Assembly (NCBI GenBank): GCA_963698015.1
Contig: OY969109.1
Location: 1,674,001 to 1,738,000, forward strand
Reading direction: 5' to 3'
DNA from: VAXT01 sp963698015
Lineage (GTDB): Bacteria; Actinomycetota; Thermoleophilia; Gaiellales; Gaiellaceae
DNA: 64,000 nt
Made by a program: the position numbers and the translations under genes. Below, in pieces: positions 16,029 to 24,311 of this stretch. The notes beneath the pieces are model-generated. The model was not told where the DNA came from. It did not search any database and saw nothing but the letters and a program-made list of their open reading frames with translations. The first letter of the stretch is position 1, and each line of letters begins with the position of its first letter.

Positions 16029-17347
16029 GCGGCCAGCCTCCCTTCGGCGGTCAATCGGTCGAACAACGGCGGGACGACGCGGTCGGCAACACCGATCACC
16101 GCCTGCCCGCTGACGATCTCGGGATACACGTGAGCCGTCGATGCGAGAGCGAGACCGGGGGCCGGGAACATGTCGGGGATGCGCTTCGCTCCTCCGAGCA
16201 GGTGCACCGGCTCGGTGACCCGCGCCCGCTGCACGACGGCGTCCAGCACGTCCTCGTCGGACAAGTCCGGGAAGATCGTCTTCGCGTAGCGCAGGTAGTC
16301 GGCGTGAATCTCTTCCAGCGGGCGAGCCTGGTCCTCATGGCCAGGGTCGACGTACTTGGAGACGTAGAGCAGGTGGCCACCGACGTGCGAGGAGTCGACC
16401 ACGTGAGTCGTCTCGACGATCGTCGTCAGCGGGACGCTTCGGTCCGTGATGTTCAGGTGGTAGTACGGGCTGATGCTGCGACGCGTCCGGAGCAGCAGGC
16501 AGACGACTCCGAGATACCTGCAGTGGTCGTCCGGAGCGCGCTCGAGCAGCCCAGGAGCCATCAGGCCGCGAGCCATCGGCGGCGCGAGGGTGCAGAGGAC
16601 GTGGTCGAAGGACCGGTAGCGGCCCTCGACGACCAGGCCGGTCGCACCGCCGCCGTCGCCGGCGATCTGGTCGACGGTCGCTCCCGTGTGGAGCTCTCCG
16701 CCGAGCTCCCGGATGCGGTGCTCCAGGCGGTCGATGAGCGTCTGGTAGCCGCCCTCGAGCCAGCCGAGCACCTCGCCGCCCGACTTGTCGCGAGTCTTCG
16801 ACATCCGGCGCGAGCGAGCCCAGATGTAGGTCGCAGGGAGATCGTCGTAGCGCCCATCGAACTTCGAGTCCAGGAGCGGCGCCCACATGCGCTCGACCAC
16901 GCGCCGGCCGCAGCGCTTCCTCAGCCAGTCCAGGAGTGGCTCGTCGTCGAGGCCGGCGTAGTCCTTCTTGAGGTTGCAGCGGGCGACGAAGAGCCCGAGC
17001 CGGATCCTGTCCGCGAAGCCGAGGAGCGGAAACGTCAGCGCTTCCTTCGGCGTCGTCATCGAAAAGACGCGCCCGTCGGCGTAGAAGCCGACCTTCGTCG
17101 GGCTGAAGCGGAACCGGTCGCCCAGCCCCAGTTCCTCCGCCAGCCCGATGACACGGTCGTCGGTCGGCAGGATCACGTGGTAGAAGCGGTCGACCGACAG
17201 CCCGCCGAAGTCGAATGACCCGACGAGCCCGCCCAGGTCGGGCGCGCGCTCGAACAGACTCACCTGCACGCCCTTTTGCGCGAGCCGGAGCGCTGCCGTC
17301 ATCCCGAGGATGCCGCCGCCGACGATCCCCACCGAGGGACGCCTCAC
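16025..17347 (-). CDS. FAD-dependent oxidoreductase of the protoporphyrinogen oxidase-like/amine oxidase family
   Basis: This 440-residue flavoprotein has the FAD dinucleotide motif GIVGGGILGMTAALRLA at residue 7 and ERAPDLGGLVGSF about 30 residues later, typical of the amine oxidase/UDP-galactopyranose mutase-like fold. A C-terminal segment, LALASTAHVYPEIVSGQAVIGV, matches the second FAD contact region. Members beside sugar epimerases are often found in polysaccharide clusters and may act on sugars or carotenoid-like lipids. The reaction is unknown. The GTG at 17347 is the first start before the motif. The gene leads a two-gene operon with the epimerase. Confidence 0.8.
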   Translation of the reverse strand: MRRPSVGIVGGGILGMTAALRLAQKGVQVSLFERAPDLGGLVGSFDFGGLSVDRFYHVILPTDDRVIGLAEELGLGDRFRFSPTKVGFYADGRVFSMTTPKEALTFPLLGFADRIRLGLFVARCNLKKDYAGLDDEPLLDWLRKRCGRRVVERMWAPLLDSKFDGRYDDLPATYIWARSRRMSKTRDKSGGEVLGWLEGGYQTLIDRLEHRIRELGGELHTGATVDQIAGDGGGATGLVVEGRYRSFDHVLCTLAPPMARGLMAPGLLERAPDDHCRYLGVVCLLLRTRRSISPYYHLNITDRSVPLTTIVETTHVVDSSHVGGHLLYVSKYVDPGHEDQARPLEEIHADYLRYAKTIFPDLSDEDVLDAVVQRARVTEPVHLLGGAKRIPDMFPAPGLALASTAHVYPEIVSGQAVIGVADRVVPPLFDRLTAEGRLAA

Positions 17348-17517
17348 GGCGCCCCTCCGGCGCTACGGATTGCCTGTTGGAAAACCTGTCTGAAGCCGCA
17401 AGCCATCAGTGTCTGTTCTCGTTCGAAGACAGCGCGAAGCGCTGCCAGAACTGACACTAGGAGGGAGAGCCCAGTGGGGAAAGGCCAGAAACGAAAGACT
17501 CACCCGGCGGTCGGGCA

Positions 17518-17535
17518 ACTAGCCACACGGTTAGT
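17518..17535. promoter_or_regulatory. Inverted-repeat operator candidate, site 1
   Basis: ACTAGCC-ACAC-GGTTAGT has 7-base arms with one mismatch and a 4-base spacer. Including the flanking A and T, the arms become AACTAGCC and GGTTAGTT. It lies 171 bases upstream of the FAD oxidoreductase-epimerase operon and just past the stop of the next glycosyltransferase gene. Confidence 0.55.
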
Positions 17536-17553
17536 TCGGGTGGCCCGATGAGC

Positions 17554-18396
17554 TCAGGCTTCGTCGCGTCGCAATGATCGCGAGCCGGCCACTGAAGGCG
17601 CGACAGGCGTCCGTGCGAAGAGCTGCCGGCCCATCATGCGCCAGTACGCGGCGATCGTTCGGCCGATCGGCATCTTGCTCTTGCCGACGCGCTTGGTCGT
17701 GTCGAGCGTGACCTCGACCTCCTCGACGCGGGCGCCGAGATCGGACATCTTGGCGAGGATCTCGGCCTTGCAGGCGAATCCCGGCTCGCGGATGAGGGCG
17801 TCGCCGTAGTGCTGGAAGGCGTTCCGCAGCGCGTCGGCCCGGTAGACACGGTAAAAGGACGAGACCGTCTTGGCGTTCAGGCCGAGCATGAGGCGGACGA
17901 CGAGGCCGGCGGCGCCGCTCAGCGCGCGCCGCTTGAGGCTCACGTTCTCCATCACCCAGGACGCGAGGACGAGGTCCGCACCGGACCGCGCACGGCCGAG
18001 CATCTCCGGCAGCGAGCCCAGATCGCTGGTGGAATCGGCTTCCAGCGTGACGATCAGGCCGTCGTCGGGGCACCGGTCGAGGGCGGCGTCGAACCCTGCG
18101 CGGAAGGCCATGCCCGGGCCTCCGTTCTGTTCGAGCCGGATGAGCTCGAGCGACAGCGGCCCCTGGTAGGCGCGCACGAGGTCGGGTGTCGCGTCCGCCG
18201 ATCCGTCGTCGACGACGAGGATGCGGCTGCGCGGGGACACGGCTTCGGCGCGCCGTTCGAGGTCGCCGAACAAGCGCGGGAGGTTCTCCTCTTCGTTGTA
18301 CGCCGGGACGACGAAGAACATCGGCGGCTCCGGACCGATTGCGGCCCGATGGGGCTCCGCCGCGTGGAGCGGCGCAGTGGCGGTGATCGCCGTCAA
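17554..18396 (-). CDS. Family 2 glycosyltransferase (dolichyl-phosphate mannose synthase-like)
   Basis: This 280-residue enzyme has a GT-A fold. The start motif is FFVVPAYNEEENLPRLFGDL, the nucleotide-binding motif is LVVDDGSADATPDLV, and the metal/donor motif is TLEADSTSD. The C-terminal half contains a hydrophobic segment (GAAGLVVRLMLGL), AKTVSSFYRVYR and a final helical region. This pattern matches polyprenyl-phosphate sugar transferases that charge a lipid carrier at the membrane. It has its own divergent promoter region shared with the flippase gene. Confidence 0.85.
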   Translation of the reverse strand: MTAITATAPLHAAEPHRAAIGPEPPMFFVVPAYNEEENLPRLFGDLERRAEAVSPRSRILVVDDGSADATPDLVRAYQGPLSLELIRLEQNGGPGMAFRAGFDAALDRCPDDGLIVTLEADSTSDLGSLPEMLGRARSGADLVLASWVMENVSLKRRALSGAAGLVVRLMLGLNAKTVSSFYRVYRADALRNAFQHYGDALIREPGFACKAEILAKMSDLGARVEEVEVTLDTTKRVGKSKMPIGRTIAAYWRMMGRQLFARTPVAPSVAGSRSLRRDEA

Positions 18397-18672
18397 CGCT
18401 TTCCTCCCTCTCTCCCTCGTTGCGTTCTGCTTCAGGCGCCCGGTCGAACCTGTTCGGGCCTCATCGAGACTAGAAACCCCTGGTGCGGAGCGCTAGGTCA
18501 GGACTGGAAAACCCGTCGCGGGGACGGGGGCCACACGTTCGAGGGGTTTTGCGGCTCTTTTTGCGGCTCGATCCTGTTCCTAAGGGGAATGTCGCCGGGT
18601 CGCCGCGCTGTTGATCATCAGGGATGTGCAGCGTGGCGTCGTCGCTCAGCCCTTCCCGCGGGACGTCGCCCG

Positions 18673-19998
18673 ATGAGCAGCGGAGCGCACGTGATCGCGC
18701 GGCCTGCGACCGGGCGCGTCGGCCGTAAGGCAACGCTCGCCGGCGCCGGCCTGCTCTCGTTCGCGATGCTCGGCTCAGGCCTGCTCGTGTACGTCTTCCT
18801 CGTTCTCACGGCCCGCGTCCTCGGCGCAGACGAGTATGGCGGGGTCGCCGTTCTCTGGGCGGGGACGTTCATTTCGGTGATCGTCGTCTTCAGGCCGCTC
18901 GAACAGACCATCTCGCGCTCGATGGCGTCACGGCGCGCGCGCGGCCAGGAATCGGTCAGCGTCGTTCGTGCGACCGGGATCGTCGCGCTGTGCACGGTCG
19001 CGGCGATCGCCCTTCTCGGCCTGATCGGGTGGAGCTTCATTCGCGACCGCCTGTTCGCAGGCGACGCGGTGCTCACGGCCGCGCTCCTGGCGAGCATCGC
19101 TGCGTACGGGCTCTCCTACCTCGTCCGCGGCCTGGTGGCCGGGGCGGGCTGGTACCGGGGCTACGCGATCTTCCTGCTGGCCGACGGCATCGCGCTGCTC
19201 TCGATCGCGTCGCTGATGCTGTTCGTTCCCTCGCGCTCGATCGCGGCCTGCGCCATCGTCTGCGCCGGTCTCGCCGGGGCGATCGTCCCGTTGCTGGTCG
19301 GACGCCGACGCCTCGGAACGGCGCTTCAGGGATCTGCGGGGCCGCGTTTCCACCTGGGGTCGGCTCTCACCTTCGCCGGCCCTGCGGGCGTGATCGCGAT
19401 CTCGGATCAGGTGCTCGTGAACGGCGGTCCGATCCTCGTCATGCTCGAGGGGGGCACGATGAAAACGGCCGGGCTCGTCTTCGCGGCGACGATCCTCGTT
19501 CGGGTCTGCGTGTACGTCTACCAGGGCTTCGCCGCTTCGCTGCTTCCCAATCTCACGCGCCTGCACGCCGAGGACGAGGACAGCCTGACGACTGCTGCCG
19601 GGGAAGTGATCGCCGTCCTCCTCGCCGTCAGCGCCGTCATCATCGCGGGCGCGGCGCTCATCGGGCCGGAGCTGATGACGGTCGTCTTCGGCAACGGCTT
19701 CGACGTCGGACGCCTCGCTCTGGTGCTGATGGCGATCGGAATCGCCGGCTACCTCGGCGCCTCCGTTTGCTCACATGCGCTGCTCGCCGCAGACCTGGGG
19801 CGCCGCGCGGCGGTCGGCTGGAGCGCTGCCGCAGTCGTCTTCCTGGGGGTGTACTTCGGAGCGCCGGGCGGCGAGCTCACTCGAATCGGCGCGGGCTTCT
19901 GCCTCGGAGCGTGCACCGCACTCGTCTTGCTGGCAGCGAACCTGATCGTCAGCTTCCGGCGCTCGCGTCGCGCCGCGGTCGACGCGGTTACGGTTTAG
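18673..19998 (+). CDS. Oligosaccharide flippase (Wzx/MATE-like)
   Basis: This 441-residue polytopic membrane protein has about 12 predicted helices, starting with LAGAGLLSFAMLGSGLLVYVF and ending with CLGACTALVLLAANLIVSF. It fits the polysaccharide transporter family that flips lipid-linked oligosaccharide repeat units to the outside. The frame is open far upstream but overlaps the divergent glycosyltransferase there. The ATG at 18673 is chosen because it is the first that clears that region and precedes helix 1 by about 20 residues. The neighbouring transferases and epimerases support an export role. Confidence 0.82.
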   Translation: MSSGAHVIARPATGRVGRKATLAGAGLLSFAMLGSGLLVYVFLVLTARVLGADEYGGVAVLWAGTFISVIVVFRPLEQTISRSMASRRARGQESVSVVRATGIVALCTVAAIALLGLIGWSFIRDRLFAGDAVLTAALLASIAAYGLSYLVRGLVAGAGWYRGYAIFLLADGIALLSIASLMLFVPSRSIAACAIVCAGLAGAIVPLLVGRRRLGTALQGSAGPRFHLGSALTFAGPAGVIAISDQVLVNGGPILVMLEGGTMKTAGLVFAATILVRVCVYVYQGFAASLLPNLTRLHAEDEDSLTTAAGEVIAVLLAVSAVIIAGAALIGPELMTVVFGNGFDVGRLALVLMAIGIAGYLGASVCSHALLAADLGRRAAVGWSAAAVVFLGVYFGAPGGELTRIGAGFCLGACTALVLLAANLIVSFRRSRRAAVDAVTV

Positions 19999-20010
19999 CG
20001 AGGTTCGGCG

Positions 20011-20029
20011 AGCCGCGCCCGACGCGGCT
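20011..20029. terminator. Hairpin after the flippase gene
   Basis: AGCCGCG-CCCGA-CGCGGCT is a perfect 7-bp stem with a 5-base loop, 12 bases after the flippase stop. No T-run follows. The rest of the 290-base gap to 20288 shows no gene. It does contain GGCTAGT at 20217-20223, one arm of the operator candidate, with a poor partner arm. Confidence 0.45.
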
Positions 20030-20288
20030 GCGGCGGAGAGTCGACCGAGCGGAGGTTTTCGGCAGCGGCCGCGTGATCGGCCATGCGCTGGAGCCGAACG
20101 ATTCGTTCGACCAATCCGAGCCGAGTCATGATCCGGTAGCGAAGCGTCACGTCAACCTCTTTCCCTCGACCGTCCCTTTTTCGGCAGGTTGGGCCGTTCG
20201 CCTACCCCCTACGGAAGGCTAGTTTCTCACACGGGACGGCGGACGCGCTCGTCGAGCGGCGCCGGGGAGGGAAAGGGTCGAGCTCGGC

Positions 20289-21356
20289 TTACGCCTGGGC
20301 TGCCGCGCCGGCGGGGAGCGCTCTGCGCTCCGCGGTCACGTCGTTCAGGATGTCCTCGAGGCTGCGCTCCGGCTCCCAGCCGATCGCCTCGGTGATCTTG
20401 GTGATCGACGGCTGCCGATGGAGCATGTCCTCGATGCCCTGTCCGTACACGCGGTCGTACGGGATGAAGACGAGGCTCGACGAGCTGTCCGTGAGCTCTC
20501 GAACGCGCTCCGCGAGCTCGCGGATGCCGATCTTGTTGCCCGACCCGACGTTGTAGATGTCGCCTGACGCCGACGGGGTCTCCATCAGCCCCTTGAGCGC
20601 GCGAATCGTGTCGCTGACGTGGCAGAAGCAGCGCGTCTGGCTTCCGTCGCCGTGGATCTCGATCGGACGCCCCGCCAGGGCGCGCTCCACGAAGGTCGGG
20701 ATCACCATCCCGTACGACGAGCTCTGCCGTGGGCCGACCGTGTTGAAGAGGCGCGCGATCACGCAGTCCAGCCCGCGCTCCTGCGCGTAGGCGAGCGCGA
20801 GGAACTCGTCCATCGCCTTCGAGTCCGCGTAGGCCCAGCGCCGAGCGGTCGTGGGGCCGTAGATCCTGCGGTCGCTCTCGACCAGCGGGCGCTCCACACG
20901 ATGGTCTCCATAGACCTCGCTCGTCGAAGCGATCAGCACGCGCTTGCCGAAACGAGTGCAGTAGTCGAGCACCGTCTCGGTGCCCTGGATGTTCGTCATG
21001 ATCGTCCGGACCGGCTCTTCGATGATCAGCCGGACGCCGACTGCTGCGGCCAGGTGATACACGACGTCGCACTTGTGGACGAGCTCGTTGACCACTGCCG
21101 GCGAGAGCACGGAGTCGACGACCAGGTGAAAGCCCTTGTGATCGAGCAGATGCGAGACGTTGGCGGCGGAGCCGGTGGAGAGGTCGTCGAGGACGAAGAC
21201 CTCCCAGCCGTCATCGAGGAGGAGCTCGGAGAGGTGCGATCCGATGAAGCCCGCTCCACCGGTGATCAGCGCCCGGCGGCCTGACGCGCCCGGAAGGTCG
21301 ACCGACGCCAATCGCCGGGCGTGGGGCTCGGCGCCGTTTGTCTCGGCTGAATCCAT
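20289..21356 (-). CDS. NAD-dependent sugar epimerase/dehydratase (extended SDR)
   Basis: This 355-residue enzyme is a second extended SDR. ITGGAGFIGSHLSELLL gives the NAD site, LIASTSEVYGDH the catalytic Thr/Ser region, and WAYADSKAMDE the Tyr-Lys pair. The segment RLFNTVGPRQSSSYGMVIP and the ending EDML-PSITKITEAIGW resemble UDP-glucuronate decarboxylases and dTDP-glucose 4,6-dehydratase relatives. It is distinct from the epimerase at 15036, so two different nucleotide sugars are likely made. The ATG at 21356 gives a normal length; an upstream frame adds 44 unlikely residues. Confidence 0.85.
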   Translation of the reverse strand: MDSAETNGAEPHARRLASVDLPGASGRRALITGGAGFIGSHLSELLLDDGWEVFVLDDLSTGSAANVSHLLDHKGFHLVVDSVLSPAVVNELVHKCDVVYHLAAAVGVRLIIEEPVRTIMTNIQGTETVLDYCTRFGKRVLIASTSEVYGDHRVERPLVESDRRIYGPTTARRWAYADSKAMDEFLALAYAQERGLDCVIARLFNTVGPRQSSSYGMVIPTFVERALAGRPIEIHGDGSQTRCFCHVSDTIRALKGLMETPSASGDIYNVGSGNKIGIRELAERVRELTDSSSSLVFIPYDRVYGQGIEDMLHRQPSITKITEAIGWEPERSLEDILNDVTAERRALPAGAAAQA

Positions 21357-21459
21357 CGACTCGCACAGTGGCACCTCAGCGAGGCGGTTTCGATAGCCAT
21401 TCGAGCAGGATCGCTCGCCGGCCGGCATCAGACGTAGGTCGCAGAGGTCCCGGTCTCCT

Positions 21460-21477
21460 ACTAGACCAAGGCACAGG
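21460..21477. promoter_or_regulatory. Degenerate operator candidate upstream of the second epimerase
   Basis: ACTAGAC-CAAG-GCACAGG keeps most of the left arm of the repeat but little of the right. It is preceded by CTCCT, as is the half-site at 23139 (both read CTCCTACTAG). It lies about 104 bases upstream of the epimerase start. The match is weak and is listed only because position and flank recur. Confidence 0.25.
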
Positions 21478-21569
21478 TTTCGCGCCATCCTCTTCTACGT
21501 TTCCTGAAATATCGCTAGGTTCCAAAGCTGAACTTCCTGATAACTCCTCAACGAAAGGCGGCCCTTTCG

Positions 21570-22256
21570 ATGGGTGACCAGAAGCACACCGCAGTCATAT
21601 TTGACCAACAGCCCCTCTGGCTCGATGCGCTCGGGACCGTTCTCCAGCGCATCGACGTGGGCGTCGCGGGGCTCGCTGTCACTGCGAACGAAGCACTAGA
21701 GGCGATCGAGCGGACGAGGCCCGATCTCTTTCTCTGCGAGGCGTTTCCCGAGGGAGACCATCACGAGACCGGCGCGTTCATCAGGCGTGCGCGCGAGCTC
21801 GTCTCGAACCTGAAGGTGATCGTGCTCTCGTCCCGGCGCGACCCCGAGGCGATCACGGAGGCGCTCTCTGCGGGAGTCGTCGCCTACGTCGTCAAGACTG
21901 CCCATCCGGACGACATCGCGTCCGCTGTCAGGCAGGCGTTCGACCATTCGATCTTCTTTGCCGGCACGCCGGGCCATCAGCCCGTTGCTCCCGCGGTGAA
22001 GGCCGAGGACATCGCTCCGGGCCTGACCCGGCGCGAGGTGGAGATCCTGCAGCTCGTGTCGGAGGGCCATTCGAACGCCCAGCTGGCGCGGATGCTGTGG
22101 GTGACCGAGCAGACGGTCAAGTTCCACCTGTCGAACATCTACCGGAAGCTCGACGTCGCCAATCGAACCGAGGCGGCGAGGTGGGCGCAGGTGCACGGCC
22201 TGCTCGACGCTGCTCCCGCGACCAATGTCGCGGTGCCCACGGCCAGCGTCGCGTAG
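21570..22256 (+). CDS. LuxR/NarL-family regulator with atypical receiver
   Basis: This 228-residue protein has an N-terminal receiver-like domain (about 6-125) and a C-terminal LuxR-type HTH (about 150-212). The HTH reads LTRREVEILQLVSEGHSNAQ and VKFHLSNIYRKLDVANRTEA. In the receiver the usual phosphoacceptor Asp is replaced by Glu57 (PDLFLCEAF), and the usual acidic pair is FDQ, although the Lys is kept (YVVKTAHPDD). The Glu may mimic phosphorylation and make the protein constitutively active. It sits inside the polysaccharide region and is a candidate to read the inverted repeats there. Confidence 0.85.
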   Translation: MGDQKHTAVIFDQQPLWLDALGTVLQRIDVGVAGLAVTANEALEAIERTRPDLFLCEAFPEGDHHETGAFIRRARELVSNLKVIVLSSRRDPEAITEALSAGVVAYVVKTAHPDDIASAVRQAFDHSIFFAGTPGHQPVAPAVKAEDIAPGLTRREVEILQLVSEGHSNAQLARMLWVTEQTVKFHLSNIYRKLDVANRTEAARWAQVHGLLDAAPATNVAVPTASVA

Positions 22257-22280
22257 CTCCCGCCCGTACGACCGAGAGAT

Positions 22281-23057
22281 CTAGGAAACCCGTTGGAAGG
22301 CGACGCACGAGAACTCGTGCGTCGCCCCCATCAGGCGGAACGTCATCGGGTTCTCGTCGAGGAACTCGCTGAACGCCCGGAGCTCGTCGGAGCGGTGATG
22401 GAACTGGTCGAAGTAGAGGTAGGAGCCTTTCCCGAGGTGGCCCTTGACGAAGTCGAGCACGGCCACGGTCGACGCGTAGAGATCTGCGTCGAGCATGCAC
22501 ACGAGCGCGTCGTGGTCGGGCCAGACGTACTGCGGGAACGTCTCGTCGAACCACCCGGGGAAGAGCTCGACCCGCGGATCGTCGATCGACGGAAGGCTCC
22601 CTCCGGTTGAGAAGTACCCTCGTCCGTGCCCCTCGAGGCTCCAATCGTGCGGGAGCCCGAGGAAGCTGTCGAATCCATGCAGATGTGACGCAGGATTTGC
22701 GAGGAGCCCGGCCCAGTAGCTCATCGAGACGCCCTGGGCGACGCCGAACTCGAGATAGAGCGTCTCGCGGCCGCCGATCTCGGCGGCGATGCGGTCGAAG
22801 AGCTCGTAGCGGGAGGGGAAGAACTCTCCCGGCTCGAAGCCGTGCGAGCGGAGCCACCAGCCCACGTGCAGGTAGTTGAAGGCTCCGTTCAGGTTGTAGA
22901 TCGTTCGCCCGCTGCTTGCCGCTCCCGTGTGAACGAGCAACCTCTTCGCGATGGTCTTCGCAGTCGCGCCGCGCGTAGCGGGCCGATGGCGGAGCCGGTT
23001 GCGGTGCAACGGTCTCAGCACTGGGATCGTTCTAGCTCTGTTCGAGAACCTGCGCAA
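22281..23057 (-). CDS. TylF/MycF-like SAM-dependent methyltransferase
   Basis: This protein of about 258 residues contains LYLEFGVAQGVSMSYWAGLL, an SAM-binding motif I, then HGFDSFLGLPHDW and the metal-site region CMLDADLYASTVAVLD, with YLYFDQFHH near the end. This pattern matches the TylF/macrocin O-methyltransferase family, whose members methylate sugar hydroxyls. In this setting it probably decorates a surface glycan. The frame opens with a TTG at 23057, and the first 45 residues are basic and poorly conserved in style, so a start further downstream is possible. Confidence 0.75.
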   Translation of the reverse strand: MRRFSNRARTIPVLRPLHRNRLRHRPATRGATAKTIAKRLLVHTGAASSGRTIYNLNGAFNYLHVGWWLRSHGFEPGEFFPSRYELFDRIAAEIGGRETLYLEFGVAQGVSMSYWAGLLANPASHLHGFDSFLGLPHDWSLEGHGRGYFSTGGSLPSIDDPRVELFPGWFDETFPQYVWPDHDALVCMLDADLYASTVAVLDFVKGHLGKGSYLYFDQFHHRSDELRAFSEFLDENPMTFRLMGATHEFSCVAFQRVS

Positions 23058-23138
23058 CCGGGAACCGTCGCTGGACCGAAGTTCCCTGAACAGGTGGCGA
23101 GTCGGCCCCCGCTCTCCCGGTAGAAGGCTCGCTCTCCT

Positions 23139-23156
23139 ACTAGCCGGTTCGACTGA
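23139..23156. promoter_or_regulatory. Half-site of operator candidate upstream of methyltransferase
   Basis: ACTAGCC is intact at 23139-23145, but the right arm CGACTGA does not match. It lies 82 bases upstream of the methyltransferase start, a spacing similar to the better sites. Confidence 0.3.
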
Positions 23157-23224
23157 AGACTCGCTCGCTACTCCCCGAACGAGGGTGGTAGTCGCGATTC
23201 GCGCGGCTTAGGCTCGCCGTTCCT

Positions 23225-23313
23225 GGGTGCCGGGGCCGCACGGCGCCCACCAAGGCCGCGGATTCTCGCGGCCCGCAAGCAGGGCGGGCCGCTCCCCGTC
23301 TATGCCTGGGGAG
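23225..23313. ncRNA. Cluster of strong hairpins, candidate structured RNA
   Basis: Four stems fit within 89 bases of non-coding sequence: GGGTGCCG/CGGCGCCC (23225-23248), GGCCGCG/CGCGGCC (23254-23273), GCGGCCCGC/GCGGGCCGC (23268-23292) and CTCCCC/GGGGAG (23292-23313). The second and third share bases and cannot form together, which resembles a switch. No T-run follows. The 360-base gap that holds it lies between the divergent methyltransferase and receiver genes. No known riboswitch family is recognised, and the transcribed strand is unknown. Confidence 0.35.
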
Positions 23314-23452
23314 CAGTCCGCCTTGTGTCCGCTACTCTGTCGCGCCTGATCGACTGCCGCCCAATCGATCTGCCAACTGAGCCCCCGTCACCTCACCGCA
23401 CACCGCAGCGGCCGAGTTGCGAGGATGGACTCGTGGCGTGCCGGGTCAGTCG

Positions 23453-23890
23453 GTGACCGGACGGAACAACCGGCCGGAGCGTCGAGAGCTCGTCGATGGT
23501 CCACTGCGGGTACTCGTCGCGACTGCGGACGTGCTCTTTGCCCGGCGGTTCGTCTCCGAGCTGTCGAATGACGGGAGGCTCGAGCTCGTCGGGCTCGCCT
23601 CCTCCGCGAACGAGGCCGCGGCGATGGACTCCCAGTTCGAGCCCACCGTGCTCGTGCTCGACGAGGACCTGGCGGCCGATGAGGCCGCAGATGTCGTTGC
23701 ACACGGACTCCGAGAGCGAGAAGGTCGAGTCGTCGTCGTCGTCACCGCGAACGCGTGCGCCATCAGCGAGTCGTCGGACGAGATCGGCGCGTATCTCCCG
23801 CGCGCTCGCGGCCCTGAGGCGCTCGCCGCCTCGCTCTTCGAAACCGCCTCGTTGGCTCTCGGTCTGAGTCGAAAGCCGCTCATCCCCTAG
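23453..23890 (+). CDS. Degenerate stand-alone receiver-like protein
   Basis: This protein of about 145 residues has the alternating strand-helix pattern of a receiver: LRVLVATADVLFARRFVSEL, LELVGLASSANEA, VLVLDEDLAAD and VVVVVTANACAI. The central Asp in LVLDED is kept, but the N-terminal acidic pair is reduced to ATAD and the conserved Lys near the end is absent (IGAYLPRARGPEAL), so normal phosphotransfer is doubtful. GTGs at 23438 and 23453 are both possible starts. It converges on a small LuxR-type HTH gene 18 bases away; together they look like a split NarL-type regulator. Confidence 0.6.
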   Translation: MTGRNNRPERRELVDGPLRVLVATADVLFARRFVSELSNDGRLELVGLASSANEAAAMDSQFEPTVLVLDEDLAADEAADVVAHGLREREGRVVVVVTANACAISESSDEIGAYLPRARGPEALAASLFETASLALGLSRKPLIP

Positions 23891-23908
23891 GGCGGCTCGT
23901 CAGGTGAT

Positions 23909-24187
23909 CTAGTCGGCGCTGTTTCCTGCTGCGCGGAACTGATCCGCCCGGAGGTAGACGACCGCCGCTTCCGTCCTGTTTGCGACGCCGAGCTTCCGGT
24001 AGATCGCGGCGAGGTGGAACTTCACGGCGTGCACGGTGAGCCGTAGCCGGCTCGCGATCTGGATGTTCGTGAGGCCCAAAGAAGCCAGGTCGAGCACCTC
24101 GAGCTCCCGCGGGGACAGGCGCGCCCTGGGCTCGGCATCATGCGTATCCTGGCGAGCTTCGTCGAGCACGTAGCGGATCATGAGCAC
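23909..24187 (-). CDS. Stand-alone LuxR-type HTH regulator
   Basis: This 92-residue protein is essentially one LuxR/GerE DNA-binding domain: LSPRELEVLDLASLGLTNIQ and VKFHLAAIYRKLGVANRTEA. The recognition helix region is nearly the same as that of the regulator at 21570, so both may bind the same DNA motif. No sensor or receiver domain is attached. Start is a GTG at 24187 or the ATG two codons later. An inverted-repeat operator candidate lies 52 bases upstream of its own start, between it and the divergent membrane protein gene, which could allow autoregulation. Confidence 0.8.
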   Translation of the reverse strand: MLMIRYVLDEARQDTHDAEPRARLSPRELEVLDLASLGLTNIQIASRLRLTVHAVKFHLAAIYRKLGVANRTEAAVVYLRADQFRAAGNSAD

Positions 24188-24238
24188 TGCGGCCTCCGCC
24201 GCCTACGCGACGACGGGCCAGCGTTCGAGCGCGTTGAC

Positions 24239-24256
24239 ACTAGCCCAATGGTTAGC
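24239..24256. promoter_or_regulatory. Inverted-repeat operator candidate, site 2
   Basis: ACTAGCC-CAAT-GGTTAGC is an imperfect palindrome with 7-base arms. Its centre is about 64 bases before the GTG at 24312. If that transcript is leaderless, this is the usual position for an activator of the class I type. It also lies upstream of the divergent HTH gene. Confidence 0.6.
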
Positions 24257-24299
24257 TCGATCTAGCGTCACGGCTGTAGGCAAACCGGTTTCCGCAGCC

Positions 24300-24305
24300 T
24301 ACGTT
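24300..24305 (+). promoter_or_regulatory. Leaderless-type -10 box before the membrane protein gene
   Basis: TACGTT at 24300-24305 is followed by six bases and the GTG at 24312, identical in form to the promoter at 9786. No ribosome-binding site is seen. Confidence 0.5.
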
Positions 24306-24311
24306 GACTGA

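Noticed and set aside
17809..18672. A 729-residue version of the flippase
   Set aside because: The first 288 residues are antisense to the GT2 gene and have no membrane helices; the first helix lies after the ATG at 18673.
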